DNA of 22,586 bases from GCA-016432345 sp964544105 (GTDB lineage: Bacteria; Patescibacteriota; Microgenomatia; Levybacterales; UBA12049), in assembly GCA_964544105.1 (NCBI GenBank), contig CAZIZQ010000017.1, forward strand, positions 1-22,586. Reading direction: 5' to 3'. Position 1 is the stretch's first letter. The number at the start of each line of letters is the position of its first letter. The translations under genes and the position numbers were made by a program. The notes under the pieces are model-generated. The model was given only the letters and a program-made list of their open reading frames with translations. It was not told the DNA's origin and searched no databases. This document shows, piece after piece, positions 7,480 to 14,521 of this stretch.

Positions 7480-9049
7480 ACATCATTTGGTAATTGTTGG
7501 GATTTTACTTTTTGCAGCATTTCTTCGACTTTATAAGATTGAAGATTACATGACGTTTTTGGGAGACGAGGGACGGGATGTACTGGTGGTGTATGGAATC
7601 TTACATGGAAAACTTACTCTTCTTGGTCCAACCGCGTCTGTTGGGGGTTTTTTTCTAGGTCCAATCTATTACTATTTTATGACCCCGTTTTTATGGTTTT
7701 TTAATTACAATCCTGTTGGGCCGGCAGTTATGGTTGGTTTATTCGGAGTTGCAACAGTTTGGCTTATTTATGAAATTGGAGTTCTATTTTTTGGCAAAAA
7801 AGCAGCTTTTATTGCAGCATCACTTTACGCAATATCTCCTGTTGTTATTGCATACTCTCGTTCTTCCTGGAATCCAAATCTTATGCCTTTTTTTTCGTTA
7901 TTATCCTTGTTTTTTGTCTATAAAGCAGTTATAAGAAATAGTAATTTCTTTTTTATTGTTTCTGGTTTTTTTTTGGGAATCGCTTTACAACTGCATTATT
8001 TAACAATTTTTCTGGGGGTTGTTATTGGAGTATATGTATTGTTTGAAGAATTTTTTCAGAAAAAATCTATTCTTAATATTGTAAAACGATACTTTTTTAT
8101 TTTTATCGGATTTATTGTCGGATGGGCTCCATTTATAGCTTTTGAATTAAGACACGGGTTCCCAAATATACAAAGTATTACTAAGTTTGTTTTTTCTTCT
8201 GGGGACACAGGAACAAACGAACGGTTTATACAGGTCGTTGGAGATGTATTTTTTCGTCTTTTTGGGAGATTGGTAACAGCTTTTCCTCCACCAGAGCAGG
8301 TTTCAATAGATAGTTCTATTGTGACCTTTGATGTTTTGATAAGTAAAATTACAATACCAGTTGCACCTTGGTATTTTTTTACTCTCGGATTAGGAATTTT
8401 TTCGACATGGTTTTTATTATGGAAATGTTATGTTTCGATACAGGATAAGCAAAAAAACGCGAAAGCGTTATTGCTTATTGTTTTATGGTTCTTGCTTGGA
8501 ATTATGCTTTTTAGTTTTTACAAAAAGGCGATTTATGATTATTATTTTGGATTTCTTTTTCCGGTTCCCTTTCTTCTTGTTGGGTATTTTTTGTCTTTTT
8601 TATGGGATAGAAAGGGTAAGTATAGAATATTTTCAGTAAGTATTTTTTGCTTACTTTTGTTTTTTAACATACATGGAATTCCTTTTAGATATCCTCCTAA
8701 TAGACAGATGGCACAAGTAAAATATATTGCTGATTTTGTACTTTCTAAAACAAATGGCAGGCCATATAATTTTGCTATTATTGCCGGGGGAAATTCTGAT
8801 CATGGATACCGGTACTTTTTCCGTCTTGCCGACAAAGACCCTGTAAAAATTGAGACATTCGCAGATGATCCTAAAAGGACATCGGTTACCGACCAGCTTT
8901 TTGTTGTTTGTGAAGGTCAGTGTTCTCCCGAAGGAGATCCTGCATGGGAGATTTCTGGATACGGGCGGGCAAAAATTGAAGAAAAATGGCCGGTTAGCGT
9001 TGTTACAGTGTATAAATTAGGTCACTATAAGGAAGAAAGTGAAAAGTAA
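7457..9049 (+). CDS. Multi-pass GT-C glycosyltransferase (ArnT/PMT-like)
   Basis: A 530-aa, strongly hydrophobic protein with about ten predicted membrane spans. The first span is at residues 10-23. It is followed by an outward-facing acidic loop containing LGDEGRD (Asp37-Glu38), the position of the catalytic acidic motif in GT39/GT83 polyprenol-phosphate-sugar transferases. FFLGPIYYYF, AASLYAISPVVIAYSR and SSWNPNLMPFF are common in bacterial glycosyltransferase family 39 proteins. The C-terminal about 110 residues (after RYPPNR) are soluble and include two cysteines in CEGQCSPEG, perhaps an extracytoplasmic domain. It probably transfers a sugar from the lipid-linked donor made by the preceding GT2 enzyme to a cell-surface acceptor. 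Acceptor and sugar cannot be told from sequence. The start overlaps the GT2 gene by 23 nt. Confidence 0.8.
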   Translation: MGKLLRYKHHLVIVGILLFAAFLRLYKIEDYMTFLGDEGRDVLVVYGILHGKLTLLGPTASVGGFFLGPIYYYFMTPFLWFFNYNPVGPAVMVGLFGVATVWLIYEIGVLFFGKKAAFIAASLYAISPVVIAYSRSSWNPNLMPFFSLLSLFFVYKAVIRNSNFFFIVSGFFLGIALQLHYLTIFLGVVIGVYVLFEEFFQKKSILNIVKRYFFIFIGFIVGWAPFIAFELRHGFPNIQSITKFVFSSGDTGTNERFIQVVGDVFFRLFGRLVTAFPPPEQVSIDSSIVTFDVLISKITIPVAPWYFFTLGLGIFSTWFLLWKCYVSIQDKQKNAKALLLIVLWFLLGIMLFSFYKKAIYDYYFGFLFPVPFLLVGYFLSFLWDRKGKYRIFSVSIFCLLLFFNIHGIPFRYPPNRQMAQVKYIADFVLSKTNGRPYNFAIIAGGNSDHGYRYFFRLADKDPVKIETFADDPKRTSVTDQLFVVCEGQCSPEGDPAWEISGYGRAKIEEKWPVSVVTVYKLGHYKEESEK

Positions 9050-10196
9050 TTATTTTAGTTTACGCTGGTTGTTATTGGTATTTTTCTTTTGGAGACTGTT
9101 ATTGTTTATTCCGCCAATTATCGGGACATACGTTATTTCTTATAGAAGCGGGTATGAGTATACTAGTTTGTGGAAATATATTGCGCCATATTTTCCTGTT
9201 TCTTTGCCATTTTTATCTGTTTGGGCAAATTTTGACGGCATTTATTATTTGAGTATTGCCGGTGGTGGTTATACAAAAGAGATGGCTGGTTTTTTTCCGT
9301 TATATCCGGCCATAGTTAATATAGTTTCGCAAATTCTTGGGATACAAACAACATTTGGGGTGGAACAGTTTTTTATAGCACTGTTTTTATCCAATGCTTT
9401 TTTCTTTATATCTCTTGTTGTTTTTTATTTGCTTCTTCGATTGGATTATTCAAAAAAGATTTCATTGTTAAGTATTTTTTTTCTGCTTATTTTTCCAACA
9501 TCCTTTTATTTTGTGAGTATTTACACAGAGAGTCTTTTTCTTTTATTAACGTTGTTGTCGTTTTATTTTACCAGAAAAAAAAGATGGGTACTTGCTGGAA
9601 TAAGCGCTGCCTTATTAAGTGCAACTAGAATAGTTGGGATAGCAATATTTCCGGCACTACTCGTTGCTTTTTGGAAAAGCGAGAGAGATCCTAGAAAAGG
9701 ATTGCCATTACTTTTAGCTCCTCTTGGAATTATTTTTTATGGTTTGTATAATGCCATGCAATGGGGAAACCCTCTTCAATTTTTGCTTGTGCATGGGACA
9801 CTTGGAAATAGCCGATCAACAGAAGCAATAGTATTTTTTCCTCAAACAGTTGTTAGATACATAAAGATATTATTTACTGTTTCACCAATTCAATATGAAT
9901 GGTTTGTGGCATTACTAGAGTTTGGTTTTTTCTTTTGGGCCATTGGCTGTTTTTATATTGCCTGGAAGAAAAAAATATATATGCCGTATCTGGTTTTTTC
10001 AGTAATATGTTTTTTAATACCAGTATCAAGTGGTACTTTTAGCGGATTACCAAGATATCTTTGTACGATTTTTCCTCTTTTTATTGTAGTTGCCCTGTTT
10101 AGAAATCGCTTTGTGCAGTTTTGTTGGACAGTTTTGTCTTTTCTGTTGCTTTTTATTCTTACCCTCCTTTTTTCCCGCGGTTTTTTTGTGTCATAA
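9039..10196 (+). CDS. GT-C mannosyltransferase of the PIG-V-like type
   Basis: A 385-aa polytopic membrane protein. The GTG at 9039 is the probable start because an AAGGAAG ribosome site lies just upstream (9029-9035). This gives an 11-nt overlap with the preceding GT-C gene. After the first hydrophobic span (residues 10-30) comes WANFDGIYYLSIAGGGY, with Asp66 in the F-D-G motif, then AGFFPLYPAIVN. This W..FDG.hY...A..GY...FFPLYP pattern is the hallmark of PIG-V-type GT-C mannosyltransferases, whose bacterial homologues use a polyprenyl-phosphate sugar. YTESLFLLLTLLSFYF and GISAALLSATRIVGIAI fit the same family. It closes the surface-glycan segment. The next gene belongs to the SUF operon and has its own promoter. 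Confidence 0.78.
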   Translation: MKSNYFSLRWLLLVFFFWRLLLFIPPIIGTYVISYRSGYEYTSLWKYIAPYFPVSLPFLSVWANFDGIYYLSIAGGGYTKEMAGFFPLYPAIVNIVSQILGIQTTFGVEQFFIALFLSNAFFFISLVVFYLLLRLDYSKKISLLSIFFLLIFPTSFYFVSIYTESLFLLLTLLSFYFTRKKRWVLAGISAALLSATRIVGIAIFPALLVAFWKSERDPRKGLPLLLAPLGIIFYGLYNAMQWGNPLQFLLVHGTLGNSRSTEAIVFFPQTVVRYIKILFTVSPIQYEWFVALLEFGFFFWAIGCFYIAWKKKIYMPYLVFSVICFLIPVSSGTFSGLPRYLCTIFPLFIVVALFRNRFVQFCWTVLSFLLLFILTLLFSRGFFVS

Positions 10197-10204
10197 AAGA
10201 CGAA

Positions 10205-10233
10205 TTGACAGGGGAAAAATTTACTGATAAACT
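10205..10233 (+). promoter_or_regulatory. Promoter of the suf operon
   Basis: A perfect TTGACA -35 (10205-10210) is separated by exactly 17 nt from TAAACT (10228-10233, 4 of 6 consensus matches). The latter is preceded by TGA at 10225-10227, making an extended -10. Predicted transcription start is near 10240, giving a leader of about 14 nt to the Rrf2-family start at 10254. This is one of the two best sigma70-type promoters in the window and sits exactly at the change from glycan to Fe-S genes. Confidence 0.65.
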
Positions 10234-10237
10234 ATCA
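10225..10237. promoter_or_regulatory. Candidate operator for the Rrf2-type regulator
   Basis: TGATA-AAC-TATCA is a perfect 5-bp inverted repeat with a 3-nt centre, lying over the -10 hexamer of the suf promoter. IscR/RsrR/SufR-type regulators bind dyad sites overlapping promoters, and the gene immediately downstream encodes such a regulator, so autorepression is the natural inference. It does not obviously match the E. coli IscR type 1 or type 2 consensus. No second copy was found elsewhere by eye. Confidence 0.45.
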
Positions 10238-10253
10238 CTCAATTAGTATAAGT

Positions 10254-10676
10254 ATGATTCGATTTTCAAGACGAGAAGATTACGCAGTTATTCTTGTTAC
10301 CAAGCTTGCCGAAGCTTTTAATAAAGGGGTTGTTCCGTTGAGTGGTATTGCAAAAGAATATCATTTGTCGCTATTGTTTCTTCGTAATGTTGCTAATGAT
10401 TTGCGGACAAAAGGGATAATTTCTGCAGTTGAGGGGAAAAGTGGTGGGTATACACTAAAAAAAAATCCAAAATTACTCAAAATGGGAGAGGTGTTAAAAG
10501 CATTTACTACAGAGCCGCTTTTAGCGTGTTGCTCTACATTTTCTGCTATTGATGCAATAGACAGGTGTCCACAGGAGGGTTTTTGTCGGACAGGGTATAT
10601 ATGGAGAAAGCTAAACCGTGAATTTTTAGAAAAGGTATCAAGTTTAAGTGTTCAGGAGTTTATGGAGTATCAATAA
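10254..10676 (+). CDS. Rrf2-family Fe-S-responsive transcriptional regulator
   Basis: A 140-aa Rrf2/IscR-type protein. The N-terminal winged helix starts FSRREDYAVILVTKLA and continues with VPLSGIAKEYHLSLLFLRN as the recognition helix region. The wing SAVEGKSGGYTL carries the family G-x-x-GGY signature. The cluster-binding region is present: Cys92-Cys93, Cys105 and Cys111. IscR uses three cysteines at 92, 98 and 104; here the spacing between the last two (five residues) is kept and the first gap is longer. It probably senses Fe-S or redox status and controls the operon that it leads, through the dyad in its promoter. The gene is 3 nt upstream of sufC. No Shine-Dalgarno sequence precedes its ATG. 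Confidence 0.85.
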   Translation: MIRFSRREDYAVILVTKLAEAFNKGVVPLSGIAKEYHLSLLFLRNVANDLRTKGIISAVEGKSGGYTLKKNPKLLKMGEVLKAFTTEPLLACCSTFSAIDAIDRCPQEGFCRTGYIWRKLNREFLEKVSSLSVQEFMEYQ

Positions 10677-10679
10677 TAT

Positions 10680-11411
10680 ATGATTGTCATACAAGATTTA
10701 TATATAAAAACAAACGGAAAAGAGATTATTAAAGGGGTTGATCTTCGGATTAAACCAGGAGAAGTGCATGCAATTATGGGGCCAAATGGCGCTGGGAAAA
10801 CAACTTTGGCAATAGGATTGATGGGACAACCAAATTACAGTATCAAGTATCAAGTATTCAGTATTAAGGAAAAAGAAGATATGGGAAAGTTGTTGCCGGA
10901 AGAAAGGGCGCGGGCGGGGCTGTTTGTTTCGTTTCAGTCTCCGGTAGAAATAACAGGGGTATCATTTTTATCGTTTCTTCGTACTGCCTATAAAGCACTT
11001 TATAGTCAGGAAAAAGTACCGCTGTTGGAATTTAAACAAAGAGTAAGAGATGCGTTAGCAACAGTGTCTCTTCCCGAAGAATTTATGCACAGATCGCTTA
11101 ACGAAGGATTTTCTGGTGGAGAAAAAAAACGGGCAGAAATTGCCCAATTGTTAGTTTTGCAGCCAAAGTTTGCCATTCTTGACGAAATAGATTCTGGGCT
11201 CGATGTTGATAGCCTAAAAGTTGTTGCGAGGGCAATAAAAGAGGTAGTAATAAAACACAAAATAGGTATTCTTCTTATTACCCATTACCAACGGATTTTG
11301 CATCATCTCAAGCCCAATTATGTTCACGTATTAGTGGATGGAAAAATTAGAAAATCAGGCGGTATGAGTGTTGTTCGATTGATTGAGAAAGAAGGATATG
11401 CAGCAATTTAA
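10680..11411 (+). CDS. sufC: SUF system ATPase SufC
   Basis: A 243-aa cytosolic ABC ATPase that drives the SufBC2D Fe-S scaffold. It has Walker A GPNGAGKTT (Lys40), Q-loop FVSFQSPVEITGVS, signature GFSGGEKKRAEIAQ (Ser145-Gly147), Walker B FAILDEIDSGLDVD (Asp168, Glu169) and H-loop ITHYQRI (His202). ERARAGLF and the C-terminal KPNYVHVLVDGKI are SufC-specific. Length is normal. Residues about 54-63, between Walker A and the Q-loop, are encoded by a 7-nt tandem repeat (10841-10868), so this strand-loop region does not look like the usual SufC sequence. The 3' end overlaps the chosen sufB start by 14 nt, consistent with coupled synthesis of the complex. Confidence 0.96.
   Translation: MIVIQDLYIKTNGKEIIKGVDLRIKPGEVHAIMGPNGAGKTTLAIGLMGQPNYSIKYQVFSIKEKEDMGKLLPEERARAGLFVSFQSPVEITGVSFLSFLRTAYKALYSQEKVPLLEFKQRVRDALATVSLPEEFMHRSLNEGFSGGEKKRAEIAQLLVLQPKFAILDEIDSGLDVDSLKVVARAIKEVVIKHKIGILLITHYQRILHHLKPNYVHVLVDGKIRKSGGMSVVRLIEKEGYAAI
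10841..10868 (+). repeat. Intragenic 7-nt tandem repeat in sufC
   Basis: Four head-to-tail heptamers, TATCAAG TATCAAG TATTCAG TATTAAG, lie inside sufC. The preceding seven bases (ATTACAG) may be a decayed fifth unit. Since 21 nt equals three units, the encoded peptide repeats every seven residues (SIKYQVF then SIK). The protein is at most about one residue longer here than E. coli SufC as I remember it. Confidence 0.75.
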
Positions 11412-13896
11412 CTTGTCAAATTATGAGTTTGGATTCCACGATAAAATAAAACCGGTTTTTTCAACAAAAAAAGGGTTATCAGAACATGTGGTGAAAGAAA
11501 TTTCGTGGATGAAAAAAGAACCCTCATGGATGCTGGAGCATAGACTTAAAGCATTATCACTTTTTTATTCCAAAAAAATGCCAAACTGGGGCGGAGATTT
11601 AACAAGAATTAATTTTGACAATATTTATTATTACGTTAAGCCCATGGATAAACGAGGAAGAACCTGGGAAGAGGTGCCGGCTGAAATTAAAAATACGTTT
11701 GATAAAATTGGTATTCCACAAGCTGAAAGAAAATTCTTGGCAGGAGTTGGCGCGCAATATGATTCTGAAATGGTTTACCATAGCGTTTCCAAAATGCTTT
11801 CGAAAAAAGGCGTTATTTTTGTCGATACCGATACTGCTTTGCAAAAATACCCGGAGCTTGTTCATCAATACTTCGGCACCATAATTCCTGCGGCAGATAA
11901 CAAATTTGCTGCGTTAAATACTGCCGTGTGGTCTGGCGGGTCTTTTATCTATGTCCCAAAAGGAGTACATGTTGAATTACCACTTCAAGCATACTTTCGT
12001 ATAAATGCTAAAAACATGGGGCAGTTTGAAAGGACTCTTATTCTTGCAGACGAAGGAAGTTATGTTCATTATGTAGAAGGATGCACTGCCCCAATTTTTA
12101 CCACAGATTCACTTCATAGTGCTGTTGTTGAAATTCTTGTTAAGAAGGGTGCTAGGGTAAGGTATACCACAATCCAAAATTGGAGCAAGAATGTTTACAA
12201 TCTAGTTACCAAGCGTATGTTTGTAGAAGAAGAAGGTTTTGGAGAATGGATAGACGGTAATTTAGGTTGTCTCACTGGGGATACGAAGTTATTTATAAAT
12301 CCCAATAGGCCAATAGAAATTTCCAAAGTAAAGCCTGGGGATATGATATATTCTCTAGATTTAAATACATTGCTTCCTGTAAAACAAAAAATTCTTGCTC
12401 TTAAAAATAATGGGAGGCGAAAAATATATAAACTAATAACTGAAAACCATCGTGAAATCAAAGCAACGTCTAATCATCCATTTTTAACACTCAAGAGAGA
12501 GTCTTTATCAAATATTACAAAATTGGCTTGGTCATCGCTTGAAAATTTGAAGGTAGGGTCTTTTATTGGAATAGTTAATTCTCTGCCAAACGATGGAAAG
12601 TCCCTAAATATTTTGTATACGTATCCAAAAAAGAGAGGAAGCAGAATAAAATATGAAGTAACAATTCCGGTTTCTTCCTCAACTGATCTACTTTGGCTTT
12701 TTGGTTTATACCTTGGAGATGGTTTTATGGATAGAGCTAAATCTGGAATAGCAAGAAGAATCTATTATGCCGTCCCTCCAACTGATAGGGCAAGAGAGAG
12801 GTTAATTACCACCTTAAATAAAGTGTTTAACATTCCTTGGAAGGAAAAGGGTATATCTGTGACCATCAACTCATCAGTTCTTGCAGATTTCTTCTTATCC
12901 CTTGGGTTTTCAGATACTGCAAAAAGCAAGAAAATTCCTTCTTGGATATGGGGGCTTCCTTTAGAAGAAAAACTTTCGTTTATTGAAGGATATCTCGATG
13001 CAGATGGATATGTAAGAAAACATAAGTTTGCAGGTGGAAAAGAATTTGGACAAATAGTATTTGCAAGTTGTAACAAAGAATTACTTGAAGAATTTAAACT
13101 TTTAATGATTTCTTGTGGGTTGAATCCGTTAAAAATCTCAACTTATGTAAAGGAAAGAGTGCTTTATATGGGTAAAGAGAAAATATACATTTCGCACTAT
13201 TTGACTTTGAATTATAAAGAGAATTTAGAAAAAATTAGAAAGAAAACTAATAACAATCCTAGTATAAGTTTTATAAAGGTGAAGTCTATAGAATTAATAG
13301 GAGAAGAAGATGTATATGACATAGAAGTTGAAGGAACGCATAATTTTGTTGCAAACGGTATTATCGTTCACAATAGTCAGCTTACAATGAAGTACCCTTC
13401 TGTGTATTTAATGGGGAGAAAAGCTCGGGGGGAAATATTGTCTCTCGCCTTTGCCGGGAGAGGTCAGCATCAGGATGCCGGTGGAAAAGCCATTCATTTA
13501 GCTCCAGAAACAACATCGGTTATTAGTTCTAAGTCGATTAGTAAAGACGGTGGGCGTACGTCGTACAGGGGGCTTCTGAAAGTAGCAAAAGGGGCGATAA
13601 ATAGTAAATCAACAGTTAGATGTGATGCTCTTATTTTGGATGATAAAAGTAGATCTGATACTTATCCGACAATGGATATTAATGAAGAAAGGGTAACAAT
13701 TGGACACGAAGCCTCGGTTTCAAAAATTGGTGAAGAGCAGCTATTTTATTTTCAGTCCCGTGGTATTCCACAAGCTCAAGCAGAGGTGATGATTGTGAAT
13801 GGGTTTGTGGAGCCAATTGTTAGGGAGTTACCAATGGAGTATGCGGTGGAATTGAATAGATTAATACAGTTGGAAATGACGGGGGCGGTGGGATGA
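11398..13896 (+). CDS. sufB: Fe-S scaffold SufB interrupted by an intein
   Basis: An 832-aa precursor. Residues 1-290 and 660-832 are the SufB exteins (463 aa when spliced, normal for SufB). Residues 291-659 are an intein. N-extein hallmarks are AVWSGGSFIYVPKGVHVELPLQAYFRIN, EGCTAPIF and LVTKRMF. The C-extein starts SQLTMKYPSVYLMG and includes VRCDALILDDKSRSDTYP (Cys742, equal to 373 after splicing, corresponding to E. coli SufB Cys405) and HEASVSKIGEEQLFYFQSRG. SufB assembles clusters with SufC and SufD in the cytosol. I chose ATG 11398 over the upstream in-frame TTG 11383 because AAAGAAGG lies at 11388-11395. The stop overlaps sufD as ATGA. Without splicing, the beta-helix core would be split, so splicing should be needed for function. 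Confidence 0.95.
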   Translation: MQQFNLSNYEFGFHDKIKPVFSTKKGLSEHVVKEISWMKKEPSWMLEHRLKALSLFYSKKMPNWGGDLTRINFDNIYYYVKPMDKRGRTWEEVPAEIKNTFDKIGIPQAERKFLAGVGAQYDSEMVYHSVSKMLSKKGVIFVDTDTALQKYPELVHQYFGTIIPAADNKFAALNTAVWSGGSFIYVPKGVHVELPLQAYFRINAKNMGQFERTLILADEGSYVHYVEGCTAPIFTTDSLHSAVVEILVKKGARVRYTTIQNWSKNVYNLVTKRMFVEEEGFGEWIDGNLGCLTGDTKLFINPNRPIEISKVKPGDMIYSLDLNTLLPVKQKILALKNNGRRKIYKLITENHREIKATSNHPFLTLKRESLSNITKLAWSSLENLKVGSFIGIVNSLPNDGKSLNILYTYPKKRGSRIKYEVTIPVSSSTDLLWLFGLYLGDGFMDRAKSGIARRIYYAVPPTDRARERLITTLNKVFNIPWKEKGISVTINSSVLADFFLSLGFSDTAKSKKIPSWIWGLPLEEKLSFIEGYLDADGYVRKHKFAGGKEFGQIVFASCNKELLEEFKLLMISCGLNPLKISTYVKERVLYMGKEKIYISHYLTLNYKENLEKIRKKTNNNPSISFIKVKSIELIGEEDVYDIEVEGTHNFVANGIIVHNSQLTMKYPSVYLMGRKARGEILSLAFAGRGQHQDAGGKAIHLAPETTSVISSKSISKDGGRTSYRGLLKVAKGAINSKSTVRCDALILDDKSRSDTYPTMDINEERVTIGHEASVSKIGEEQLFYFQSRGIPQAQAEVMIVNGFVEPIVRELPMEYAVELNRLIQLEMTGAVG
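12268..13374 (+). mobile_element. SufB intein with LAGLIDADG homing endonuclease (369 aa)
   Basis: Starts at Cys (CLTGDTKLF, block A) directly after ...IDGNLG. Ends with NGIIVHN, followed by Ser as +1 residue of the C-extein. Block B is ATSNHPFL, with Thr67 and His70 of the intein. Two LAGLIDADG helices are present: LFGLYLGDGF (acid Asp151) and FIEGYLDADGYV (acid Asp246). Block F/G reads VYDIEVEGTHNFVANG then the His-Asn end. All splicing residues (Cys1, TxxH, penultimate His, Asn369, Ser+1) and both endonuclease acids are intact. It should therefore splice and may still home. SufB is a known intein host (for example in mycobacteria); whether this exact insertion point is shared was not checked. 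Confidence 0.95.
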
Positions 13897-14471
13897 AAAA
13901 TATAAAAATAGTTGTTAAAAAAAACGAAGAAAAAGTTGTGCCGTTTGTATGGGTAAATGGTGTGGAGAAAGAAGTTTTTATAGATGCTCATTTAGTTGGA
14001 GAGGGAGCAAATTTAAAAATTGTTGGCATTTTTTTTGGCTCTGGGTCTCATTCAGTGATTTTTAATACAAATGTGGTGCACGAAGGAAAAAATACCAAAA
14101 GCTTAACGACCATTCGTGGGGTTTTTAAAGATAGTGCAAGTATTAACAGCGATGGAATGGTTAGGATTAATAAAGGTGCAAAAAATAGTGATGGATATTT
14201 TGCTTCAAAAATTTTGCTTTTTGATAACGCCAAAGGCAGAAGTGTACCGTCGCTTGAGATTGACGAAAACGAATTAAAAGCGGGGCATGCTTCAACAGTT
14301 GGACGACCGGATGAAAATCAATTATTTTATCTTCGCAGTCGTGGTTTGTCGGAGAAAGAGGCCTCAGAATTAATAGTTTCGGGATTTTTCGAACCAGTTC
14401 TGCGTCTTTTACTAAATTCAGAGCAACATCTTATAAGAAAAAAGATTGATATGGCAGTAAAAACTGAATAA
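13893..14471 (+). CDS. sufD: Short SufD, SufB/SufD core-domain protein
   Basis: A 192-aa partner of SufB in the SufBCD complex. It has the right-handed beta-helix core (VGEGANLKIVGIFFG, HEGKNTKSLTTIRGVFKDSA) and the conserved C-terminal block: ILLFDNAKGRSVPSLEI, then HASTVGRPDENQLFYLRSRG. The last motif carries the His of the H-A-x-x-x-G pattern, which provides the SufD cluster-site histidine in E. coli. The N-terminal about 200 residues of classical SufD (around 400 aa) are absent. This is not a frameshift: the start overlaps the sufB stop as ATGA, a GGGGG/GGTGGG stretch precedes it, and no SufD-like residues lie upstream out of frame. A 50-nt gap follows before sufS. Confidence 0.88.
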   Translation: MKNIKIVVKKNEEKVVPFVWVNGVEKEVFIDAHLVGEGANLKIVGIFFGSGSHSVIFNTNVVHEGKNTKSLTTIRGVFKDSASINSDGMVRINKGAKNSDGYFASKILLFDNAKGRSVPSLEIDENELKAGHASTVGRPDENQLFYLRSRGLSEKEASELIVSGFFEPVLRLLLNSEQHLIRKKIDMAVKTE

Positions 14472-14521
14472 TTTCTAATCTTTCGAAACATCATAGTAAA
14501 TTCAGATTTGATTATTTCTGT

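Noticed and set aside
11383..11397. Upstream TTG start for sufB giving five more residues
   Set aside because: ATG 11398 has an AAAGAAGG ribosome site at good spacing, and the extra residues (RKKD) are simply the overlapping sufC end in another frame.
13893..14471. SufD as a frameshifted or truncated pseudogene
   Set aside because: The ATGA overlap with sufB, intact C-terminal motifs and lack of SufD-like sequence in other frames argue for a true short protein.
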